Shown here: piece by piece, positions 10,986 through 20,787 of the stretch
Numbering within the stretch: position 1 is the first letter of the stretch
Layout of the letters: each line of letters starts with the position of its first letter
From: Paeniglutamicibacter kerguelensis
GTDB taxonomy: Bacteria > Actinomycetota > Actinomycetes > Actinomycetales > Micrococcaceae
DNA: 64,000 nucleotides
NCBI RefSeq assembly: GCF_017876535.1
Contig: NZ_JAGIOF010000001.1
Span: 4,092,001-4,156,000 of the forward strand
Direction of reading: 5' to 3'
The notes under the pieces: model-generated
Told to the model about the DNA's origin: nothing
The model's database searches: none
The model's input: the letters and a program-made list of their open reading frames with translations, nothing else
Position numbers and translations under genes: made by a program

Positions 10986-11894
10986 ATGGACTTCTCCACC
11001 GAACAACTCCGCACCTTCAAGACCGTCCTTGAGGCCGGCACGCTGGAACGCGCTGCGCGCGAGCTCAACATCACCGCATCGGCGGTGAGTCAGCGCCTGA
11101 AAGCCCTGGAAAAGCAGGTTGGAAGCGTGCTGTTCATTCGCTCACGCCCCATCAAGCCCACCTCCAGCGGTGACGTGCTGCTGCGTCTGGCCCGCGAAAC
11201 AGAACTCCTGTCTGCCGAGGCCCGGCGGCAACTGAGAATGTCAGAGGACGAAGCCCGGTCATTGCCGCCGTCACGGGTCAGCATTGCAGTGAACGCAGAT
11301 TCCTTGTCGAGCTGGTTCACCCCTGTGCTCCAAGGGCTCGCAGACCAAGACCTCATGGCCTGCGAAATCCTGCGGCACGATGAAGCCCACTCCACGGAAC
11401 TACTGCGCTCAGGCCAGGTCATGGGCGTAGTGACGACAAAAAGCGTCCCGGTTCAGGGATGTTCGTCGGTGCCACTCGGGGCTATGACCTACCGCGCGAT
11501 GGCCTCGGCTGACTTTATCCGGAAATGGCTGCCGGGCAACGATCCAGCCAGCGAATTGGCTGCGGCACCAATGGTCAATTTCGACAGGAACGATGACCTG
11601 CAGTTGTCAATGCGCAGGACCCTTGCGGGAAGCGCGCGCCAAGATGCCCCGGTGGAGCACTTTGTGCCGGATTCGCGGCAATACGTCGCTGCCGTAGCGG
11701 CTTCGCTGGGTTGGGGCATGATCCCTGATATCCAGGATCCAAAAGACGGTTCCCTGCTCCCGGTAAACCCTGAATGGGAAAGCCAGATCCAGTTGTATTG
11801 GCAACGTTGGAAGATCCCCTCCCGCGCTCTCGATACGTTGACGGACTTGATCATCGCCGCGGCAGGGAGTGCCGGTTTGATGGCCTCAACGTAA
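10986..11894 (+). CDS. lysG: LysR-type regulator of amino-acid export (ArgP/LysG family)
   Basis: A 302-residue protein. The N-terminal winged HTH (residues 1-60, LERAARELNITASAVSQRLKALE) is followed by a LysR effector-binding domain. HTH wording, size and divergence from a LysE exporter match LysG/ArgP, which activates export when lysine, arginine or histidine accumulates. No RBS stands out in TTAGT-ATG, so translation may begin on a leaderless or short-leader mRNA. Confidence 0.9.
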   Translation: MDFSTEQLRTFKTVLEAGTLERAARELNITASAVSQRLKALEKQVGSVLFIRSRPIKPTSSGDVLLRLARETELLSAEARRQLRMSEDEARSLPPSRVSIAVNADSLSSWFTPVLQGLADQDLMACEILRHDEAHSTELLRSGQVMGVVTTKSVPVQGCSSVPLGAMTYRAMASADFIRKWLPGNDPASELAAAPMVNFDRNDDLQLSMRRTLAGSARQDAPVEHFVPDSRQYVAAVAASLGWGMIPDIQDPKDGSLLPVNPEWESQIQLYWQRWKIPSRALDTLTDLIIAAAGSAGLMAST

Positions 11895-11944
11895 CAGTAA
11901 TCAACAACCTACTTATTAGTAATAAGCGGGCCTAGGCTGAACCC

Positions 11945-12487
11945 ATGACCGCCACGAATACCAAGAATCGGAAGCCGAAGGCCTCAATCCCGAATTCTTT
12001 TCGCCAGTTCATTCCCAAAATTTCCGGTGACCCGCGATTTGTTAAGCACGGAATGACCCTCTGGCCGCCGTTTTGGGGTGCAGGTATCAAGGTCCAAGAA
12101 ATTTCCGCAGACTGGCGCAGTGCGACGGTGCTGATGCGGCAACGGCCGTGGAACATGAACTACGTGGGGACCCACTTTGGAGGGTCGCTTTTTTCCATGA
12201 CGGATCCGTTTTGGATGATGATGGTGCTTCACAATGTGGGACCCGGCCACGTTGTCTGGGACAAAGCCGCGGAAATTAGATTCCTGAAACCGGGCCATGG
12301 AACCCTGACCTGTCGTTTTGAGCTCAAAGAAGCCCAGCTTGAAGAACTCAAGAAGCGCGTTGTCGACAGCGGGAAGGCGACAACGTGGTTCGACGTCGAG
12401 ATCCTCGATGGTGTGGGCGACGTAGTGGCAACAGTGCGCAAAGAAGTCTATGTGTGCGCAAAAAACCCGGCCTTGACAACGCAATAA
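11945..12487 (+). CDS. DUF4442 hotdog-fold protein, putative thioesterase
   Basis: A 180-residue protein of the DUF4442 (PaaI-like hotdog) family. Conserved stretches are NYVGTHFGGSLFSMTDPFWM, which forms the hotdog helix, and the strand VVWDKAAEIRFLKPG. Family members are related to acyl-CoA thioesterases, but a substrate is not established. It follows the LysR gene by 50 bp on the same strand and is convergent with the DUF3817 gene 34 bp away. Confidence 0.85.
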   Translation: MTATNTKNRKPKASIPNSFRQFIPKISGDPRFVKHGMTLWPPFWGAGIKVQEISADWRSATVLMRQRPWNMNYVGTHFGGSLFSMTDPFWMMMVLHNVGPGHVVWDKAAEIRFLKPGHGTLTCRFELKEAQLEELKKRVVDSGKATTWFDVEILDGVGDVVATVRKEVYVCAKNPALTTQ

Positions 12488-12521
12488 GCGACGAAGAAGA
12501 CCGGGTCTGGTAATGGTTTGG

Positions 12522-13037
12522 CTACTTGTTTCCGCCCGGAGGACCGATGATCAACAACACGGTGGTGATTGCGGCGACCAGGAAGATTCCCGCGACGGCC
12601 GCAATCCACGGGCTGCGCAGTGCAGTCGCCTGAATCTTCTCAATGAATCCAGTGGGTTCGTCGCCTCCGGGTGCCAAGCGCCAGGTGTCGCTGAGCAACC
12701 CGCGGCGCAAGACGGAACGCTCAAACGGCAGGGTGGCGAACGGAATGATCGCCGTAGCCAATCCAAGAATGCCCCGGGAAACACTCCACCGCTCGTTGGC
12801 CCACACAAAGAGTGTCACCAAACCGTAGGCGATGAAGACCACGCCGTGAATCATTCCGAAAATCCTGACAAACGCCGGCTGGTCGGCGCCGTACTTCATG
12901 ATCATGGCAAAGATCAGAAGTGCCCACGTCACCATCTCGGCTGCTGCAAGGAAGCCATAGAAGCGCTTGGGTGAAAGCTTCGAGGGGGGTGACTTGAGAG
13001 CGGCGGATGAATCCACTGCGGACTCGGGGCGAACCAT
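12522..13037 (-). CDS. DUF3817 family membrane protein
   Basis: A protein of about 171 residues. A polar N-terminal tail is followed by the DUF3817 core (FYGFLAAAEMVTWALLI, GMIHGVVFIAYG) with three membrane helices. A linker and a fourth C-terminal hydrophobic segment then follow. The ATG at 13037 is preferred over an in-frame start 14 codons upstream because AAAGG lies 10 nt before it. Family function is unknown. Confidence 0.85.
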   Translation of the reverse strand: MVRPESAVDSSAALKSPPSKLSPKRFYGFLAAAEMVTWALLIFAMIMKYGADQPAFVRIFGMIHGVVFIAYGLVTLFVWANERWSVSRGILGLATAIIPFATLPFERSVLRRGLLSDTWRLAPGGDEPTGFIEKIQATALRSPWIAAVAGIFLVAAITTVLLIIGPPGGNK

Positions 13038-13191
13038 GTAATTGCTGCCTTTCTGGGGAGCTTGCCGGGATTGTTCCACTAATCCGGAAGTTGCTTTTGC
13101 TGGTGAGTTGGAACGCGTCAGCGCTCACCGGACGATGGGGCCGTAGCCGATCAGCGACAAGACTGTGATCGAAAAAGATCGGTGATGCGCG

Positions 13192-13506
13192 ATGTCGTGG
13201 AGCATACTCATTATTTCTGGTGTATTCGAAGCAGTGTGGGCTATTGCCCTGGAAGGCTCGAAAGGCTTCACCAAACTCGTTCCATCCATGATTTTGGTGC
13301 TGGCCCCATCATCAGCACGGCCTGTCTCGCATGTGCCATGAAGGAAATCCCCACCGGAACCGCTTATGCGGTATGGGTGGGCATGGGGGACAACCCTGGC
13401 GCTGGCCTACGGCATGATCTTCGACGGCAATTCGGTCAGAGCGATCAAGATTTTCCTGATCGTTGGACTGGTCGACTGCGTCATTGGCCTAAAGTCAGTT
13501 AACTAA
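13192..13506 (+). pseudogene. SMR-family (SugE/Gdx-like) transporter gene with two frameshifts
   Basis: Three frames are needed to read an SMR transporter here. The first (ATG at 13192) gives MSWSILIISGVFEAVWAIAL, the SMR first helix with its essential Glu in GVFEAVWA. After a shift near 13301 the next frame gives ISTACLACAMKEIPTGTAYAVWVGMG, the SMR signature region. A compensating shift near 13355 restores the first frame through LALAYGMIFDGNSV to FLIVGLVDCVIGLKSVN and a TAA. The length is normal for SMR (about 104 residues). The two offsetting indels inactivate it unless they are sequencing errors. The stop overlaps the 3' end of crgA by 4 nt. Confidence 0.85.
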
Positions 13507-13757
13507 CGCCATCCGGTTGTCATGAAGAAACCAACCATCGCAACGCCAAACCCGATGACGATATTCCATCCACCAATCATGGGGATCGGGAAGAGAGTCT
13601 GAGAAATGTAGTAGACCATGATCCAGACCAAACCCAAGAGCATCAGGCCGAACATTACCGGCTTGTACCACTTGGGCAGGGGCTTGTCATAGGTCTGGGT
13701 TTCGCCGCCGCCGCTCTGTGGCTTGCGGTTCTTCCGACGGGTCTTGGATTCAGGCAC
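13503..13757 (-). CDS. crgA: Cell division protein CrgA
   Basis: An 84-residue protein. A basic N-terminal tail (KTRRKNRK) is followed by PLPKWYKPVMFGLMLLGLVWIMVYY and a second hydrophobic segment ending FFMTTGWR, the CrgA two-helix topology. In Actinobacteria CrgA binds FtsZ and PBPs at the septum. Its place next to the pknB-pbpA-rodA cluster is conserved. Confidence 0.95.
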   Translation of the reverse strand: MPESKTRRKNRKPQSGGGETQTYDKPLPKWYKPVMFGLMLLGLVWIMVYYISQTLFPIPMIGGWNIVIGFGVAMVGFFMTTGWR

Positions 13758-13929
13758 TGCATCTCCTTGAGTCTTCAGTCGTCGGACCGATCCAACGAGT
13801 GGTTGTCCGAACGGTAGGCTAGAGAGGCGGTATGGAAAGCAAATCCCGTGCCACCCATAGCTAATACTATCTGCTCAAGCTGGAGGTTTCCGGGTTCACG
13901 GTTGCCCCACTGCAGCGCGAGGGAACCCC

Positions 13930-14667
13930 ATGACACGATCTGAGACCCGGCTTCGGACCAAAGCGTCCCTCGGACAGCGTCTGCTTGGCGGAATCGGTGA
14001 AATTCTCATCACACTCGGAATCATTGCGCTCCTCTTTGTTGCCTGGGAGCTGTGGTGGACGAACGTCGACGCGAATCGTGCCCAAAGTGAAGTCACCTCT
14101 CAATTCGTCCAAGGGCTCAATCTCGGTGACGCCGGCGGACAGGACTTCGGATCGGCACCGATCGCCAAGATCCCGGACGGGGAAACCTTCGGCATCTTCT
14201 ACATTCCCCGATTTGGCAAGGATTTTGCCCACCCTGTAACCAACGGGGTGGGTCCCGAGGTCTTGAACTCCGTCGGCATCGGCCACTATCCGGAAACCCA
14301 AGCCCCAGGTGAACCGGGAAACTTTGCAGTTGCGGCCCACCGGCAAACCCACGGGCAGGTGTTCTGGGACATCGACAAGTTTGAAGACGGCGACAAGGTC
14401 TATCTGCAGACGCGCGAGGGTTTCTATACGTATGAATGGCGCAACACGGAGATAGTCCACCCTTCCCAGGGTGAAGTGCTGCTTCCCGTTCCGCACGAGC
14501 CCGGCCAGGAGCCAACCAACTCAATCCTGACGATGACAAGCTGTCATCCGCCATTCACCACACGGATGCGAATCATTGCCTATTCAGAACTCATGTCGTG
14601 GCGCCCGTCCGAAGCGGGTCCCCCGGCGGAAATCGCCGATCTGGTCCACAAGACGATGAAAAACTAG
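13930..14667 (+). CDS. Class E sortase
   Basis: A 245-residue protein. One N-terminal membrane helix (LITLGIIALLFVAWELWW) anchors an extracytoplasmic sortase domain. The catalytic triad can be located as His in VAAHRQTHG, Cys in LTMTSCHPPF and Arg in TTRMRIIAY. It is a class E transpeptidase that anchors proteins to peptidoglycan. It is divergent from crgA across 172 bp and is followed by a small membrane-protein gene and trpG on the same strand. Confidence 0.93.
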   Translation: MTRSETRLRTKASLGQRLLGGIGEILITLGIIALLFVAWELWWTNVDANRAQSEVTSQFVQGLNLGDAGGQDFGSAPIAKIPDGETFGIFYIPRFGKDFAHPVTNGVGPEVLNSVGIGHYPETQAPGEPGNFAVAAHRQTHGQVFWDIDKFEDGDKVYLQTREGFYTYEWRNTEIVHPSQGEVLLPVPHEPGQEPTNSILTMTSCHPPFTTRMRIIAYSELMSWRPSEAGPPAEIADLVHKTMKN

Positions 14668-14685
14668 GAAGGGACGCACTCAAGA

Positions 14686-14853
14686 ATGTATGCGTGGATT
14701 TTCACCCACCTACCGGGCCCGTTGTGGTTTCGAGTCATCCTGGCAGCGGCGTTGGTCGTCGCAGTCGTACTATTGCTGATGAACTTTATTTTCCCCTGGC
14801 TGAGCCAATACAGCCCGTGGACCGAATCGACGATTGGCCTGATGCTGCTGTGA
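14686..14853 (+). CDS. Small single-pass membrane protein
   Basis: A 55-residue ORF between the sortase and trpG. It reads MYAWIFTHLPGPLWFRVI, then a hydrophobic helix (AAALVVAVVLLLMNFIF) and the tail PWLSQYSPWTEST. Its TGA overlaps the GTG start of trpG by 4 nt, which argues that it is translated and coupled. I know of no assigned function; a similar short ORF at this place in relatives would confirm it. Confidence 0.7.
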   Translation: MYAWIFTHLPGPLWFRVILAAALVVAVVLLLMNFIFPWLSQYSPWTESTIGLMLL

Positions 14854-15500
14854 GCGCACCCAAGATCCTTGTGATCGACAACTATGACAGCTTCGTCTAC
14901 ACCCTGGTGGGGTACCTGCAGGAGCTGGGCGCCGAAACCACCGTGGTGCGCAACGACGACCTATCGCTGGCGGAGGTCATTGAACTGGCCGAGGCCCGTG
15001 ACGGCGTGTTGGTTTCCCCCGGTCCGGGCAACCCCGCAGAAGCCGGCGTGTGCATCGAGATGATCAAGTGGTGCGGCACCGCACGCAAGCCGATGCTCGG
15101 CGTCTGCCTGGGACACCAGTCGCTGGCGGAAGCCTATGGCGGGGTTGTCACCCACGCCGAGGAACTGATGCACGGGAAGACCTCGCCGGTTTTCCACACC
15201 GGCCACCCGATCTTCGCCCACATCCCAAGCCCCTTTACCGCCACCAGATACCACTCGCTTGCTGCCGTGCGATCGAGCATCCCGGAATGCCTGGAAATCA
15301 CGGCAGAGACCGAAAACGGCGTCATCATGGGCCTGTCGCACCGCACTGCGCCGCTTTGGGGCGTGCAGTTCCACCCCGAATCCGTGCTCACCGAGGGCGG
15401 CTACCAGATGCTTGGCAACTGGCTGGAATCGCTGGGCCACGTTGGGGCGGCAGCACGCGCGGGTACGCTCAGCCCGCTGATCAGGGAAACCGGACGCTAG
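14850..15500 (+). CDS. trpG: Anthranilate/para-aminobenzoate synthase glutamine amidotransferase subunit
   Basis: A 216-residue class I glutamine amidotransferase. It opens KILVIDNYDSFVYTLVGYL, carries the nucleophile in GVCLGHQSLAE, and has the catalytic His-Glu in VQFHPES. It supplies ammonia from glutamine to the chorismate-aminating partner (TrpE or PabB), which is not in this window. The GTG at 14850 overlaps the preceding small gene; longer in-frame starts would run through that gene and the sortase tail. In Actinobacteria this orphan trpG/pabA conventionally sits beside pknB. Confidence 0.93.
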   Translation: MSAPKILVIDNYDSFVYTLVGYLQELGAETTVVRNDDLSLAEVIELAEARDGVLVSPGPGNPAEAGVCIEMIKWCGTARKPMLGVCLGHQSLAEAYGGVVTHAEELMHGKTSPVFHTGHPIFAHIPSPFTATRYHSLAAVRSSIPECLEITAETENGVIMGLSHRTAPLWGVQFHPESVLTEGGYQMLGNWLESLGHVGAAARAGTLSPLIRETGR

Positions 15501-15522
15501 AACCCGCCTCACTCCCCCATGG

Positions 15523-15570
15523 TTGTTGAAGAACCCGCCAGAATCGTTATTCTGGCGGGTTCTTCAACAA
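15523..15570. terminator. Bidirectional terminator between trpG and pknB
   Basis: A perfect 22-bp inverted repeat (15523-15544 and 15549-15570) with a 4-nt loop CGTT. Arms begin TTGTTGAAGAACCC and end in the complementary TTCAACAA. It separates convergent trpG and the kinase operon. Confidence 0.88.
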
Positions 15571-15608
15571 CTGGGCGGACGGGCCCGGCAGGCCACGGCT
15601 AGGAATCG

Positions 15609-17546
15609 CTAGTCGTCCGAAAATGGGTCGCCGCGATCCCAGCTGTCTCGATGTCCGACACCGGGGAAACTAGTGTCAGGGGATTCGTCGAATGATTCCG
15701 AATCGGATTCCTCGTCGTCGGAATCGTCCTGGGGAGCGGATTCTTCCGTGGCCGTAGGCGGAGTAACCGGGGGCACCTCAGGCGCCTTGGCGATTGTCAC
15801 GGTGACGGTCCCGCCCTGCGGTGAAGTCGATCCGCTCTCGGGGTCCTGGCGGATGATGGTGCCGGGCTCGGCCACCGTATGCACTTCCTCCTGAACCAGG
15901 ATTTTCAGTCCGAACTTGGGGTCGGCCAGAATGGCCGTGGCTTCAGGTTCTGTCATGTTCAGCAGCTGGGGAACAACGACAAGACCAGTGGAAAGGATCA
16001 GGTCGATCTTGCTTCCGGACTTCACTTGGCTGCCAAGCGTCGGCTCGGTTCCCACCAAGGAGCCAGCGGGGATCGTGGGATCGTTCTTCCTGGTTACCGA
16101 CCCGATGGTGAAGCCCATTTCCTTCAACGTTTCCCTTGCGGTGACCTCCGTTGCCCCTGCCAGGGAGGTCGGGAGCTTGAGGCTCTCCGGACCCTTGGAC
16201 ACCATCACGGTCACGGTCGTGCCCTTGACGACTTGTGCCTGGGCGACGGGATTGCTGGAAACCACAGATCCGGATTTCACCTTGTCGTCAAAGACGTCCT
16301 CAGGCTTGGGGATGAGCTCCAGTTTGGTGAGTGTGGATTCGGCCTCGGCCTGGGACAAACCGGTGAGTGAGGGAACGGTCACCAGGGCGTTGCGTGCCGC
16401 TTCGGCCTGCATCCAGTTGTAGAAGAACAACCCGCCAACCGCCAAGGCCAGAACCATGATGATCGAGAGCACCACGGTCCACGCCTTTTTGGATTTGGCG
16501 CGGTAGTCATCCACAGGCTCAGAGCGGCCCTGATCCCACATGGGTTGTTCATTCCAGTGCTGTTCCGCGGCCACCGGCTCAAGGTATCCCGTGTTAATGC
16601 CGGTCTCGGCTACCACCGCGGGCATGGCAAAAGTGTCAGCCCCCGTTGGAGCCGTTTCCTGCGGCAGGATGGCTGTGAGTTCCTCGGGAGGCAACGGAAT
16701 CCCGTTGCGGGCGTTGCGCAAGGCCAAGGCAAAGGCCGGGGCGTCCGCATAGCGATCCTCGCGGTCCTTGGCCAGCGCCTTGAGTACCACATCGTCGTAG
16801 ATCGGTGGAAGCGTCGTCTTCAGGCTGCTGGGGGCTGGAGCGTGCTCTCCCACATGCTGGTAGGCCACGGACACAGGCGAGTCCCCGGTGAACGGGGGAC
16901 GGCCGGTAAGCAGTTCGTAGAGAAGGCAACCGGTGGAGTACAGGTCGGTTCGTGCATCGACTATTTCCCCGCGTGCCTGTTCCGGGGACAGGTATTGTGC
17001 GGTGCCCACCACGGTTTGCGTTTGGGTCATGGTGCTCGAGGAATCGGCAAGGGCGCGCGCAATGCCGAAGTCCATGACCTTGAGCGCGCCCTGGTTCGTG
17101 ACCATGATGTTCGCGGGCTTGATGTCGCGGTGAACAATTCCCATGGCATGGGAATGCTGGAGTGCTTCAAGGACGCCCAAAACATAGTCGATTGCCAGAT
17201 CGACAGTTATCTCACCGGCCTTGTGCAAATCGCGCAGCGTACGGCCGGAGACGTACTCCATCACGATGAACGGCAGCTCGACGGAAGAACCGTTGATTTC
17301 GCGGTCTTCCTCACCGGTGTCGTATACGGAGACGATATTCGGGTGGTTCAGGCCGGCGACGGCCTTTGCCTCGCGCCTAAATCGGGCCTGGACCATCGGA
17401 TCGCGCGCCATTTCGGGTCGCAAGAGCTTGATGGCAACCTTCCGGCCCAAAACCTGGTCGACTCCCAAATGGACGTCGGCCATTCCTCCGCGGCCGATGA
17501 GCTCACCAACAATGTAGCGACCGTTGAGAATGCGTTCCCCGGTCAC
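15609..17546 (-). CDS. pknB: PASTA-domain serine/threonine protein kinase PknB
   Basis: A 645-residue receptor kinase that senses peptidoglycan fragments and phosphorylates cell-wall and division proteins. The kinase domain is at residues 10-275: glycine loop GRGGMADV, catalytic Lys40 in VAIK, HRDIKPAN with Asp141, and DFG at Asp159. The activation loop has threonines at 172, 174, 176 and 178 in SSTMTQTQTVVGTAQY. A juxtamembrane linker leads to one membrane helix (AWTVVLSIIMVLALAVGG). Three PASTA repeats and an acidic Ser/Asp-rich tail follow. The start is a GTG, 20 bp after pknA. Confidence 0.96.
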   Translation of the reverse strand: MTGERILNGRYIVGELIGRGGMADVHLGVDQVLGRKVAIKLLRPEMARDPMVQARFRREAKAVAGLNHPNIVSVYDTGEEDREINGSSVELPFIVMEYVSGRTLRDLHKAGEITVDLAIDYVLGVLEALQHSHAMGIVHRDIKPANIMVTNQGALKVMDFGIARALADSSSTMTQTQTVVGTAQYLSPEQARGEIVDARTDLYSTGCLLYELLTGRPPFTGDSPVSVAYQHVGEHAPAPSSLKTTLPPIYDDVVLKALAKDREDRYADAPAFALALRNARNGIPLPPEELTAILPQETAPTGADTFAMPAVVAETGINTGYLEPVAAEQHWNEQPMWDQGRSEPVDDYRAKSKKAWTVVLSIIMVLALAVGGLFFYNWMQAEAARNALVTVPSLTGLSQAEAESTLTKLELIPKPEDVFDDKVKSGSVVSSNPVAQAQVVKGTTVTVMVSKGPESLKLPTSLAGATEVTARETLKEMGFTIGSVTRKNDPTIPAGSLVGTEPTLGSQVKSGSKIDLILSTGLVVVPQLLNMTEPEATAILADPKFGLKILVQEEVHTVAEPGTIIRQDPESGSTSPQGGTVTVTIAKAPEVPPVTPPTATEESAPQDDSDDEESDSESFDESPDTSFPGVGHRDSWDRGDPFSDD

Positions 17547-17566
17547 TGTCTATTCACCATCGTCAT

Positions 17567-19345
17567 CTAGTTGGTCACCGGCGGCTTGGGAGTCCTGTCA
17601 CCGGGCGAGGTGCCCTCGACAGCCCCTTCGGGGCTGGGCGAAACGGGCGCCTTCGATGCAGGTGCCTTGGTTTCAGCCGGTGGTTCCGACGTTTCCGTCT
17701 CAGCCGGTGGTTCCGACGTTTCCGTCTCGGTCGGCTCGGGCTTCGTTGTTTGCGTCTCCGATGGCGGTGTTTCCGGCTTTTCCGTCTCGGCGGGGCCCAA
17801 GGACCACCTGTATCTAACCCTGGTTCCGGGCTCTACCTTGACGCCGGCGGCAGGGAATTGTTCGATGACAGTGCCGAACGGGCGCCTGTCGTTGACGGGA
17901 TCCAGCGACTGCGGCACAAGATCAAGAGCCTTGAGCTTGCTTTCGGCTTCTTCGACTGTCAGGCCGGAGAGATTGGGTGTACCAACCTTCTGGGCTATCG
18001 GGGACTCCGAGGGCGAGTTGGACGGCGACTTGGTTGTAGGCGCGGTCGTGGGTGCGCTGATCTTTGTTGACTCCGAAGCCGGCGCGCTTGTGTTCGCGGA
18101 TGATTCCACGGGCTTGTTCCCGCCGGTGAGCATCGGCAGCAGCAATGCGCCAAGCACGGCAAAGACAACCAAAACGATTAGGGCAATCAGCGGCGTGGTC
18201 CAAGGGCTGCGCCCCTTTTTGACCGGCGTGCGACGGTCGGCCCGCTCGTCGGCCTGCTCGTAGGCAGGCTCGTCCTCCTGTTCCCAGGGCTGGGAGGCGC
18301 CCAGGAGCGATTCAAAGTTCTCGGGTGAGGCCTGTTCGGCACCGGGCGCAGGAATCTGGGGCATCGCGTTGGTGGCCGGGGCCGAAGCGGAAATGCTTTC
18401 ATCCACGGGTTCGAGGGCAACGGTCTCATTGCCCTGCGTAATCGGTGTCTGTCCCAGCGCCTGGGTAGCCGTATCGGAACCGGAGAACAGCAGCATCCCG
18501 GGTACGGCCATGGTGGCGGTTTCCGGGTTGCCGGCACGAATGGCGTCGGCCGCAACTGCCAATGCCTCGGCGTCTGCCGGGCGATCCGCGGGATCCTTGG
18601 CAAGCATCGACATGATCAGGGAGCGAACCGGAACCGGAATGGATTCGGGCAGCGGCGGAGGTGCGTCGTTGACCTGGGCCAGGGCGATGGCGATCTGCGA
18701 TTCACCGGTGAACGGGCGACGGCCGGCCAAAAGCTCGTAGCCGATGACGCCGAGCGCATAGATGTCCGAACTGCCGGTGGCCTGCTGGCCCGTGGCCTGT
18801 TCGGGTGCAAGGTACTGGGCGGTGCCCATGACCTGGCCGGTGGCAGTCAGAGGCACCTGGTCTGCGATGCGTGCAATGCCGAAGTCGGTGATCTTCACAC
18901 GGCCGTCGGGCAGCATCAGGATATTGCCCGGTTTCACGTCGCGGTGGACAAGCCCCTGTACATGTGCCGCGGCCAGAGCCTTGGCGGTTTGGGAAATGAT
19001 CGAGAGCGCACGGTCCGGAGACAGCACGCGTTCGCGCTCGATGATGGTGGACAGCGGCTGGCCTGGGACCAATTCCATGACCAGGTAGGCGGAACCCTCT
19101 TCTTCTCCGTAGTCGAAGACGCTGGCGATGCCGTTGTGGTTAAGCAGCGCCGTATGGCGCGCCTCAACGCGGAATCGCTGGAGGAAGCCCGGATCCCCGG
19201 TGTATTCCTCCTTAAGGATCTTGATTGCCACCAGACGACCGAGAACCTGGTCCCGGGCCCTCCACACCTCACCCATACCGCCAATGGCAATACGGTCGGT
19301 CAGCTTGTATCGACCGCCCAGGGTGATACCGGAAATTGGCCTCAC
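17567..19345 (-). CDS. pknA: Serine/threonine protein kinase PknA with one PASTA domain
   Basis: A 592-residue membrane kinase. The kinase domain carries Lys42 (VAIK), HRDVKPGN with Asp136, and DFG at Asp154. An Ala/Pro/Glu-rich linker and a membrane helix ([19 protein letters not shown]) follow. The extracellular part is Ser/Thr-rich, then one PASTA-like domain ([18 protein letters not shown]), then Thr/Glu/Pro repeats containing [10 protein letters not shown]. tuberculosis PknA lacks PASTA domains, so this is the longer Micrococcaceae form. The GTG start overlaps the pbpA stop by 4 nt. It regulates growth and division together with PknB. Confidence 0.93.
   Translation of the reverse strand: MRPISGITLGGRYKLTDRIAIGGMGEVWRARDQVLGRLVAIKILKEEYTGDPGFLQRFRVEARHTALLNHNGIASVFDYGEEEGSAYLVMELVPGQPLSTIIERERVLSPDRALSIISQTAKALAAAHVQGLVHRDVKPGNILMLPDGRVKITDFGIARIADQVPLTATGQVMGTAQYLAPEQATGQQATGSSDIYALGVIGYELLAGRRPFTGESQIAIALAQVNDAPPPLPESIPVPVRSLIMSMLAKDPADRPADAEALAVAADAIRAGNPETATMAVPGMLLFSGSDTATQALGQTPITQGNETVALEPVDESISASAPATNAMPQIPAPGAEQASPENFESLLGASQPWEQEDEPAYEQADERADRRTPVKKGRSPWTTPLIALIVLVVFAVLGALLLPMLTGGNKPVESSANTSAPASESTKISAPTTAPTTKSPSNSPSESPIAQKVGTPNLSGLTVEEAESKLKALDLVPQSLDPVNDRRPFGTVIEQFPAAGVKVEPGTRVRYRWSLGPAETEKPETPPSETQTTKPEPTETETSEPPAETETSEPPAETKAPASKAPVSPSPEGAVEGTSPGDRTPKPPVTN
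17673..17726 (-). repeat. 27-bp perfect tandem duplication inside pknA
   Basis: Units 17673-17699 and 17700-17726 are identical and each encodes nine residues of the extracellular SEPPAETET repeat. The repeat is in frame, so copy-number change would alter only the length of the stalk. Confidence 0.9.
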
Positions 19346-20787
19346 TGGTTGAACACCGCCTCTAGGATCTTCTTCAGGTTGGGACTGGTCAACGAGGATC
19401 CAGTCTTAAAATCAATTTTTTCGAACACAATTGTCACAGCTACTTGGGGATCGTTGGCCGGCGCGAAACCGGTGATCCAGGAATTCACCAGAGTGGATCC
19501 ACCGATTTGCGAGGTTCCGGTCTTGGCCGCAATGTCCAGGCCAGGCACCTGCGCCCTGACCGCGGTTCCGCTCTTGACCGGTCCGCGCATCAGGTCGGTG
19601 ACCTGGTCGGCAACGTCCTTGCTGGTGGCGGTGGCGAATTCCTTGGGCTTGGTCTCCGAGAGTACCTTCAAGTCCGGGGCGATCACCCGCTTTATCAAGT
19701 TCGGCTGCATGATCTTGCCGCCGTTGGCGATGCCCATGGCAACCATGTTCATCTGCATCGCGGTTGCCTTGACGTCGCGCTGGCCGATCACCGACTGGCC
19801 CAATGCGGCCGGGTCGAGGTTTGGCGGGAAGACGCTGGGGACTACCCGCAGCGGGATGTTCAGTTGCTGGCCGAATCCGAAGTTCTTGGTGACCTTCTCA
19901 AACGGCTCGGCGCCAAGTTTCTCGCTGATCTCGACGAACGGGGTGTTGCAGCTTTGCGCCACGATGAAGGACAGCGGGGCCTCGGTCTTTGCGGCGCAGT
20001 TTCCGCCGAAGAAGTTTCCAAGGGGGGTCGTGGTGCCCGGCAGCGTCACCTTTGCAGGGTTCTTCATCACGGTGTCGGCGTTGTACTTGCCTGATTCGAT
20101 GGCTGCAACCAGGTCAAGGACCTTGAACGTCGATCCCGGAGCCGTCAGGTTTCCCAGGGCGGGATTCACGTACGGGCTCAGTCCCGGGACCTTGAGCAGC
20201 TTCTTCATGTTCGCCGCAGCCTCTTTAGAGCTTTGAACGGCCAAGAGGTTGGTGTCGTAGCTCGGCTTGGAGGCCATGGCCAGAATGTTTCCGGTCTTTG
20301 GTTCCGAAACGATGATGGTGCCGCGGGTGCCGTCCGGGATCAGGTCGTAAACGAACTTCTGGAGTTTGCCGTCGATGGTCAGTTCAACCGAGGCACCCTC
20401 ATTGGCCCGTCCGGAGAACAGGTTGATCATGCGGTCGAAGAACTGGTCTTGGCTTTGCCCGGTAAGTTCGTCGTTCATCACGGATTCGAGCTGCGTCGAG
20501 CTGTTGGTGAGGGAATAGAACCCTGTCAGGAACGCATAAAGCTCGGGGTCGGTGTAGGTGCGCTGGTACTTGAACTGGCCCTCGGACGGCTTTGATTCGG
20601 CGATCGGCTTGCCGTCGACCAGTATCGCGCCGCGCGGCAAATCGAATTCACGGAAAAGCTGTCGCTTGTTGAGCGCATTGTTGTTCAGGTCTGATGCCGC
20701 GAAAAACTGTACGTAGCTCAGCGAGCCCAAACACAGGACGAAGAGCAGCACCACGGCGATCCATGTATTTCGGATTGCTTGATTCAT
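19342..20787 (-). CDS. pbpA: Penicillin-binding protein PbpA (transpeptidase)
   Basis: A 481-residue class B PBP. One N-terminal membrane helix ([17 protein letters not shown]) is followed by a dimerisation region and the transpeptidase domain. The three active-site motifs are STFK (Ser219-Lys222), SCN, and KTGT. It cross-links peptidoglycan together with the SEDS protein encoded just upstream. ATGA overlap with rodA and GTGA overlap with pknA indicate translational coupling. Confidence 0.96.
   Translation of the reverse strand: MNQAIRNTWIAVVLLFVLCLGSLSYVQFFAASDLNNNALNKRQLFREFDLPRGAILVDGKPIAESKPSEGQFKYQRTYTDPELYAFLTGFYSLTNSSTQLESVMNDELTGQSQDQFFDRMINLFSGRANEGASVELTIDGKLQKFVYDLIPDGTRGTIIVSEPKTGNILAMASKPSYDTNLLAVQSSKEAAANMKKLLKVPGLSPYVNPALGNLTAPGSTFKVLDLVAAIESGKYNADTVMKNPAKVTLPGTTTPLGNFFGGNCAAKTEAPLSFIVAQSCNTPFVEISEKLGAEPFEKVTKNFGFGQQLNIPLRVVPSVFPPNLDPAALGQSVIGQRDVKATAMQMNMVAMGIANGGKIMQPNLIKRVIAPDLKVLSETKPKEFATATSKDVADQVTDLMRGPVKSGTAVRAQVPGLDIAAKTGTSQIGGSTLVNSWITGFAPANDPQVAVTIVFEKIDFKTGSSLTSPNLKKILEAVFNQ

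Noticed and set aside
13038..13191. Possible guanidine riboswitch upstream of the SMR pseudogene.
   Set aside because: SugE-type genes often have one, but I could not find the conserved ykkC or paired ACGR-loop elements here.
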